NCBI GenBank assembly: GCA_040753795.1
Contig: JBFMDX010000013.1
Span: forward strand, 1 to 64,000
Direction of reading: 5' to 3'
DNA from: Thermodesulfobacteriota bacterium
GTDB taxonomy: Bacteria; Desulfobacterota; Desulfobacteria; Desulfobacterales; Desulfosudaceae
DNA length: 64,000 nt
Position numbers and translations under genes: made by a program. The notes under the pieces were generated by a model. The model ran no database searches. It saw nothing but the letters and a program-made list of their open reading frames with translations, and was not told the origin of the DNA. Of this stretch, positions 62,498 to 64,000 are shown piece by piece. Position 1 is the stretch's first letter, and every line of letters starts with the position of its first letter.

Positions 62498-64000
62498 TTA
62501 TCCTGATTGGTTCCGGCTAACCCGATTACTCATTTTTGATTTTCTGAACATAAATATCAGCGCTTGAAAGGCGTGAATGGAAAACGTCCGCAGGAATTTG
62601 GGATCTTGCAGCAGTTGGCGGGAATAATAGTCCAGAAAGCCCCTGGGATTGATGAAGGGAAAACGGCAGAGATTGGTGAAATAGGTCAGGACCTGAATCC
62701 GACGCAGATCGGCGGTGGTAAAATCTCCCGTGGCCAGATCCGACTGAAAATAATTATTGGCCTCATGGTAGGCGTAGTCGGCACGGATATATCCCTCCTG
62801 CAGGCACTTTTCCCAGAGTTCAGAGCCCGGCAGGGGGTTGAAAATAAACGGGCAGATATAATCCAGCTTCAGATCCAGGGCAAACCGCATTGATTTTCTG
62901 ATGGCGGCCAGGCTTTCGCCGGGAAACCCGATAATAAAATAGCCGACGGTCCCGATCCCGTGTTTTTTGGCCAGGCCAGCCACTTCCCGGACCTTATCAA
63001 AGGAGAACGGCTTTTTAACGAAAGCGTCAAATGATTCCCGGCTCCCGGACTCTATGGCCAGAGTGATTTCATAACAGCCGCTTTTCTTCATCAGCCGGAT
63101 CATCTCTTCATCCAGCGTCCATAGGGCAATGCCATTGGGCGTGTTCCAGGGCATGGCCAGACCGCGCTCGACCATACCGGAAAAAATCGCCCGGGCCCTT
63201 GGCCGGTCGATGGTGAGATTATCGTCCTGCCATTTCAGTTCTTCAACGCCAAATTTCTCTCTAAGATGAGTGATTTCCGCCAGCACGTTTTCGGCCGAAC
63301 GCTTGCGGAAACGCCCCCCCCAGTGCCGCCAGGAGGAACAGAAGGGACAGGCGTGAGGACATCCGCGGCTGGAGACAATCGGCGTGTTCCGTTTTTTACG
63401 CCAGTGCAACCCCATGGGGACCATGGCGTCAAAATACTTTTCCATGGGCAGCAGGTCCCGGGCAGGAAACGGCAGGGTATCCAGGTTTGCTATCCACTTT
63501 GTCCGCGGATTGATTTTGACCTGTCCGTTTTCCCGCCAGGCGATTCCGTCGATGGCCTCCCGGCCTCCGCCCCGGTTATGGGCCTCGATGATAGCCCGCA
63601 GACCGAGTTCGCCCTCACCCAGCACGACATAATCCACGTCCGTGGATGTCAGAACGAACTCCGGCAGAAAAGAGGGATGCGTCCCCCCCGCCACCACGAC
63701 TATATCCCGATCGATATCTTTCTTGAGCCTGCGACTGATTTCGGCGATACAGGCGGCCTGCCCGGAAAACAGGCAGGACAGGCCGACCATATCCGGTGAA
63801 AACGCCCGGATACGGGCAATGATGTCTTCATAGGAGAGGCCCACCCGCTCCATGATCCCCCGCACCGGTATTCTTCTGTCCGGTGCTTCCGCCAGGCAGT
63901 CCAGCAGTGCGACATCGACCATGTCCCGGATATATGCGGCCAGAGAGGCGATGCCCATGGGCGGGCACACCATGGTATCGACCTGCCGGATATCATACAT
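62498..64000 (-). CDS. B12-binding-type radical SAM protein (probably partial at right edge)
   Basis: At least 500 residues are visible. The visible N-terminus MYDIRQVDTMVCPPMGIASLAAYIRD corresponds to a point shortly after the usual start of this family, and no stop precedes it, so the gene likely begins beyond the window. The B12-binding-like domain (MVGLSCLFSGQ, VVVAGGTHPSF, VVLGEGE) is followed by S-R-G-C-P-H-A-C-P-F-C, a CxxxCxxC cluster site, and a TIM-barrel core with ESGSRES and GFPGES. Many relatives act on lipids or glycans (hopanoid, phosphonate or sugar methylation). The substrate is unknown. Confidence 0.87.
   Translation of the reverse strand: MYDIRQVDTMVCPPMGIASLAAYIRDMVDVALLDCLAEAPDRRIPVRGIMERVGLSYEDIIARIRAFSPDMVGLSCLFSGQAACIAEISRRLKKDIDRDIVVVAGGTHPSFLPEFVLTSTDVDYVVLGEGELGLRAIIEAHNRGGGREAIDGIAWRENGQVKINPRTKWIANLDTLPFPARDLLPMEKYFDAMVPMGLHWRKKRNTPIVSSRGCPHACPFCSSWRHWGGRFRKRSAENVLAEITHLREKFGVEELKWQDDNLTIDRPRARAIFSGMVERGLAMPWNTPNGIALWTLDEEMIRLMKKSGCYEITLAIESGSRESFDAFVKKPFSFDKVREVAGLAKKHGIGTVGYFIIGFPGESLAAIRKSMRFALDLKLDYICPFIFNPLPGSELWEKCLQEGYIRADYAYHEANNYFQSDLATGDFTTADLRRIQVLTYFTNLCRFPFINPRGFLDYYSRQLLQDPKFLRTFSIHAFQALIFMFRKSKMSNRVSRNQSG

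Overview
The window looks like chromosomal DNA from a strictly anaerobic, GC-rich Gram-negative bacterium, most likely a Desulfobacterota (sulfate-reducer-like) species. This is inferred from a sulfide-dependent Thi4, an AmmeMemoRadiSam operon, several cobalamin-type radical SAM proteins, outer-membrane beta-barrels and dense operons with ATGA overlaps. No marker gene fixes the species.

Layout. (1) 1-976, minus strand: the 5' part of a secreted substrate-type protein. (2) 1166-13842: six tandem paralogues joining a TMTC/PMT-like multi-membrane GT-C glycosyltransferase half to a C-terminal TPR half. (3) 13843-20082: glycan block A (SDR epimerase, DegT aminotransferase, PglD-like acetyltransferase, GT2, DUF2304, B12-type radical SAM, UPF0104 membrane protein). 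(4) 20262-28573: four more TMTC-like/TPR paralogues, two of which share an identical stretch of about 880 bp. (5) 28661-34160: glycan block B (DUF2304-GT2 fusion, GT2, methyltransferase, hexapeptide acyltransferase, radical SAM/SPASM, UPF0104), followed by an eleventh paralogue (34157-36556). (6) 36789-46532: a secretion/filament locus resembling the Fap and Fil systems. It has four small secreted proteins, a periplasmic C39-type peptidase, an outer-membrane barrel with an N-terminal repeat region and a SPOR domain, a FadL-like barrel and a WD40-like propeller. (7) 46576-48947, minus strand: thi4 and thiC under a TPP riboswitch with terminator, and tRNA-Lys. (8) 49272-53116: AMMECR1, a membrane spermidine-synthase-like protein and the AmmeMemoRadiSam radical SAM enzyme. 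(9) 53261-58021: a more AT-rich sugar/surface-glycan operon containing a WecE-type aminotransferase. (10) 58077-62445: two convergent GT-C membrane proteins of another family, with TPR tails. (11) 62498-64000, minus strand: a B12-type radical SAM protein.

Best candidate for an undescribed system. All five putative exported substrates carry, just after the Sec signal peptide, a motif that fits the double-glycine leader consensus L-[ST]-x-x-E-L-x-x-[IV]-x-G-x. The locus encodes a C39 peptidase (the double-glycine-leader peptidase family) without an ABC transporter. The outer-membrane channel protein repeats the same motif about eight times before its SPOR domain. A perfect TAAACA-G-TGTTTA dyad lies at two promoters of this locus, and a near copy lies at the promoter of the distant minus-strand substrate gene. 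The neighbouring eleven-member TMTC-like array, with GT2/DUF2304 and UPF0104 partners, could be a lipid-linked protein O-glycosylation machine. Whether it modifies the filament proteins is inference only.
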